DNA of 64,000 nucleotides from Botrytis cinerea B05.10. Taxonomy: Eukaryota > Ascomycota > Leotiomycetes > Helotiales > Sclerotiniaceae. This document shows, piece by piece, positions 61,427 through 64,000 of this stretch (its first letter is position 1; every line of letters starts with the position of its first letter). The stretch lies in contig NC_037310.1 of the NCBI RefSeq assembly GCF_000143535.2, forward strand, positions 3,038,001-3,102,000, given 5' to 3'. Made by a program: the position numbers and the translations under genes. Below the pieces are notes generated by a model, which did not search any database, had not been told where the DNA came from, and saw only the letters and a list, made by a program, of their open reading frames with translations.

Positions 61427-63717
61427 ATGTCTAGAATGGGTGATCCATACCGAAATTCCTCGGAAACCCTAAGCAGCCGTGGCGGTGGGGGGAACCGTTG
61501 GGACACTGAGCGGTTCGCCTCGGAGCGCGACCGAGTCCGTTTTGCAGCAGACCGAGAAGAGCGAGATTCACGATTTCTCAGAGCTACAGGTGGTGGCGGT
61601 CATACACGAGAACGATCTTACGATGACGTTTATGAACGTCGAGGGCCACGAGGATACGAAGAGGAGCGAGAACATTATGACGAACGAGATTATTACGATT
61701 CACCCAGACTTCAACGAGAGCGAGAACCAGAACTAGGACGACAAAGATCTACAACTATTACAATGGAAAGAGAGCGAGAGAGGGAAAGAGATGATTCTCC
61801 ACCTCCTCGAAGAGCTGGTGGCAGACCCGCATTTTTGAGAAGACAGAGCTCCCTGGATACATTTGACCGCAAGCCTTTGGTTAGGTATGAGCGAGAAGCG
61901 GAGAGGTTGAGGGATGAATATGGTCCACCTGCCAGACGCCCAGATGTTAGACCACCACCTTTGACACCTGTTCCACTACCAAGAGCTAGAGGACTGCCCC
62001 CACCCAGAAGATATGCCGAGAGAGATTACGATGAGATCAAGGTCGCGGAACCCGACTTCTATGGTGATGAAGATTTCAGAGCCTATCCCGAAAGAATTAG
62101 AGAAAGAGAAATCGTCAGACGAAGGAGAAGGAGTCACGAGAGAAGAGGTAGCCATGAAAGAAGAAGCCACAGAAGTCATAGCAAGGAGAGCCGTTCGACC
62201 GCCACAAGAAGCGTTAGAAGCGAGAGTGTTAGCTCATCTGATAGTGGCACTACGATATCAGTAAGAAGTGAGTTCCCTAAGAAGGGAAAGACAAGAATGC
62301 CAGCTAGGTTGGTCAGCAAGAAAGCTATCATCGATTTGGATTATCCTTTCGAAGAAGAGGTCAGTCATTTCAACATTAATCCGTTAGTCAAATTGTGTTA
62401 ACACATATAGGGTGACACAATCATCATTCAAAAGGCACTTGGAAGAGAAAATATTGATGAGGTTATCAAGTTGAGTGAGGAATATAAAGCAGCTGAGAGT
62501 GAGTATCTATTTTTCATTTATTCTTCGTCACCGCATCAAAATGCTCCCTAACCCTATGCTTCCAAAGAAGTCAATGTCAAAAAGACGAAAGAGCTAGAGA
62601 CAACTCTAACAACATACCTTATTGCTCCAGAACTCGAAATGTCAGGTGGTCGATCAGAAGCTGGAACCGTGATCGAAGAACGTACAGAAGTCTTCACCAT
62701 TCCACCACCTCCACCACCAATAGTACATCACGCTCCTCCGCCTCCTCCATCGGTTGTACACCATGTCCCTCCGCCTCCTCCATCAGTTGTACACCATGCT
62801 CCTCCACCTCCTCCATCCGTACACTACCCGCCTCCTCCAGAGTCAGTTCATTATCCACCTCCTCCACCAGAGTCAGTTCATTATCCGCCTCCTCCACCAG
62901 AGTCAGTTCACTATCCACCTCCTCCGCCAGAGTCAGTTCACTATGGCCATCCACCCCCAGCTCATTGGGCACCACCTCCCGCATCAGTCGTATATGCGCC
63001 ACCACCTCAGCCAGTTATATACGCACCACCACCACCACCACCTCAACAAAATGTTGAGATTCACGAATCCACCAAGATTGTCGAACGTTCTCCATCTCCA
63101 GCACGAAGCGCATACTCTCATCATAGCCACCATAGCCACCATAGCCACCATACTCATCACCATAATGATCCCGTCATTTTGGAAGGACGCCCTAGATCGC
63201 GAGACGAAGAAAGCGTCTTTTACGAAAAGCGGGAAATTATTGAACGTACAGAACCTATCGGTGCAATGACTTTATCACACTCTCATAGTCATCGTAAAGA
63301 TGAACGCTCGATTCGAGCTGAAATTAAAGCTCTCGAGGCTGAGAAGGAAGCTCTCAAAGCAGATCGACGGGCTAACCGCGAGTTACGTCGCGCGGAGCGT
63401 CTTCGCCGCTCAGGGGCAAGACATAGCGACAGCCAGTTGGTACTCTATGAAGATGAAATCCACGACGGCAGAGATGTGACCATCGTGAGAAGGGAAAGAA
63501 TTGTGGAGCCTGAGGGAGGTGTTAGGATCGAAAAGGACCGAAAAGGTAGGATGAGCATCAGTGTTCCTAAACATGCCTATCGTTAGGTGTCTTGCCTGAA
63601 TGAGGTGGGTCACTTGATGTCGGAATGGGTGGTTTTTGTGAATGAAAGCTAACCCACTTATTCTTCACAGCTCCTCCACCAAAATTGGTTAGAGCCATGT
63701 TGGCTACCTTGACTTAA
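61427..63717 (+). CDS. DUF8035-like Arg/Glu-rich protein with Pro and His repeats
   Basis: Four exons, 61427-62359, 62411-62498, 62568-63581 and 63671-63717, give 693 residues. The N-terminal ~270 residues are Arg/Glu-rich (RERERERD, RRRRRSHERRGSHERRSHRSHS) with RS dipeptides. A short folded block spans exons 1-3: AIIDLDYPFEEE-GDTIIIQKALGRENIDEVIKLSEEYKAAE-KVNVKKTKELE. A proline section (PPPPPESVHY units), a SHHSHHSHH stretch, a Lys/Glu coiled coil (IRAEIKALEAEKEALKADRRANREL) and EGGVRIEKDRKGRMSISVPKHAY follow. Exon 4 adds PPPPKLVRAMLATLT, an ending I recall in this family; the stop at 63584 lies inside intron 3, which has a GCTAACC branch site and TTCACAG. Function unknown; RS/RE content hints at RNA-linked roles. 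Acceptor 62571 is an alternative for exon 3. Confidence 0.82.
62828..62944 (+). repeat. Coding 30-bp tandem repeat (PPPPPESVHY)
   Basis: Four in-frame units, the first 27 bp and the others 30 bp, encoding PPPP(P)ESVHY. Preceded by 33-bp related units (PPPPPSVVHHA) from about 62700. Confidence 0.92.
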
Positions 63718-64000
63718 TTCCTACCTTTTGACAATAAATACCTTTGCTTTACATCACGCGTTTCGAGCGTCAATTGAGCCGGGATAGATTAATGAATGGC
63801 GTTGACAAAGTATCTTATGGCTGGCTGGACGGAGCTCGTTGGTTTCACACAGGCAGAAATTGTACTTTTTCTTATTTACTTTTTGAAGTTTTTTTCACGG
63901 CATGGCTATCTAGACTGTATCTGACATGAAGAGGGATTTATGGGAGGGATACTGGATATGGAAATGGTTCATGCGACGATGACATCTACAGCTGCGACTT

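Overview
The window reads as nuclear DNA of a filamentous ascomycete, most likely a leotiomycete of the Botrytis/Sclerotinia kind. This placement is an inference. Most genes carry short spliceosomal introns of about 45-90 nt, with GTANGT-like donors, CTAAC/CTGAC-like branch sites and YAG acceptors. The protein set is typical of such fungi: a HET-domain protein, a TANGO2/NRDE protein, a SAM+HMG-box factor, a DUF8035-type protein and a CE16 esterase. Genes are single, lie on both strands and are separated by gene-poor stretches of up to 5.4 kb full of microsatellites and minisatellites. There is no operon-like or secondary-metabolite cluster layout.

Layout. 1-7.2 kb is gene dense: the 3' end of MON2, a mitochondrial stomatin-like (SLP-2) gene, a U1-type zinc-finger splicing protein and a SIP5-type RING protein. 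7.2-10.2 kb is empty. 10.2-15.7 kb holds an ARA2-type aldo/keto reductase, an Aro3-type DAHP synthase with a perfect Gcn4/Cpc1 site upstream, and an unknown nuclear-looking protein. 15.7-20.9 kb is gene poor, with one doubtful small membrane protein and ankyrin-like debris. 20.9-29.1 kb has a small secreted Ser-rich protein, a HET-domain gene broken by one extra base in a C7/G7 run, an alcohol-acetyltransferase-like protein and a 77-residue coiled-coil protein containing a 19-nt micro-exon. 29.1-34.6 kb is a long repeat-rich region in front of the SAM+HMG-box gene. 36.3-39.6 kb is again repeats only. 39.6-48.8 kb has methylthioribose-1-phosphate isomerase, a DAO-type FAD oxidoreductase, a TB2/DP1/HVA22 (REEP/Yop1) membrane protein and a TANGO2 homologue. 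49.9-58.2 kb has an unknown basic Ser/Pro-rich protein, a copper amine oxidase and a secreted CE16 acetylesterase. 61.4-63.7 kb carries a DUF8035-like protein with Arg/Glu-rich, proline-repeat and histidine-repeat segments.

Functionally this is mostly housekeeping: Golgi traffic (MON2), ER shaping (TB2/DP1), mitochondrial membrane scaffolding (SLP-2), pre-mRNA splicing, aromatic amino-acid synthesis (DAHP synthase), D-erythroascorbate synthesis (ARA2) and methionine salvage (MRI1). Alongside are amine and amino-acid oxidation genes and one probable plant-polysaccharide esterase. No convincing new multi-gene system was found. The observations most worth a second look are the single-base lesion in the HET gene, the micro-exon gene, the hidden last exon and in-frame repeats of the DUF8035-like gene, and the repeat-rich leader of the SAM+HMG gene. 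No tRNA, rRNA, CRISPR array or intact transposon was seen.
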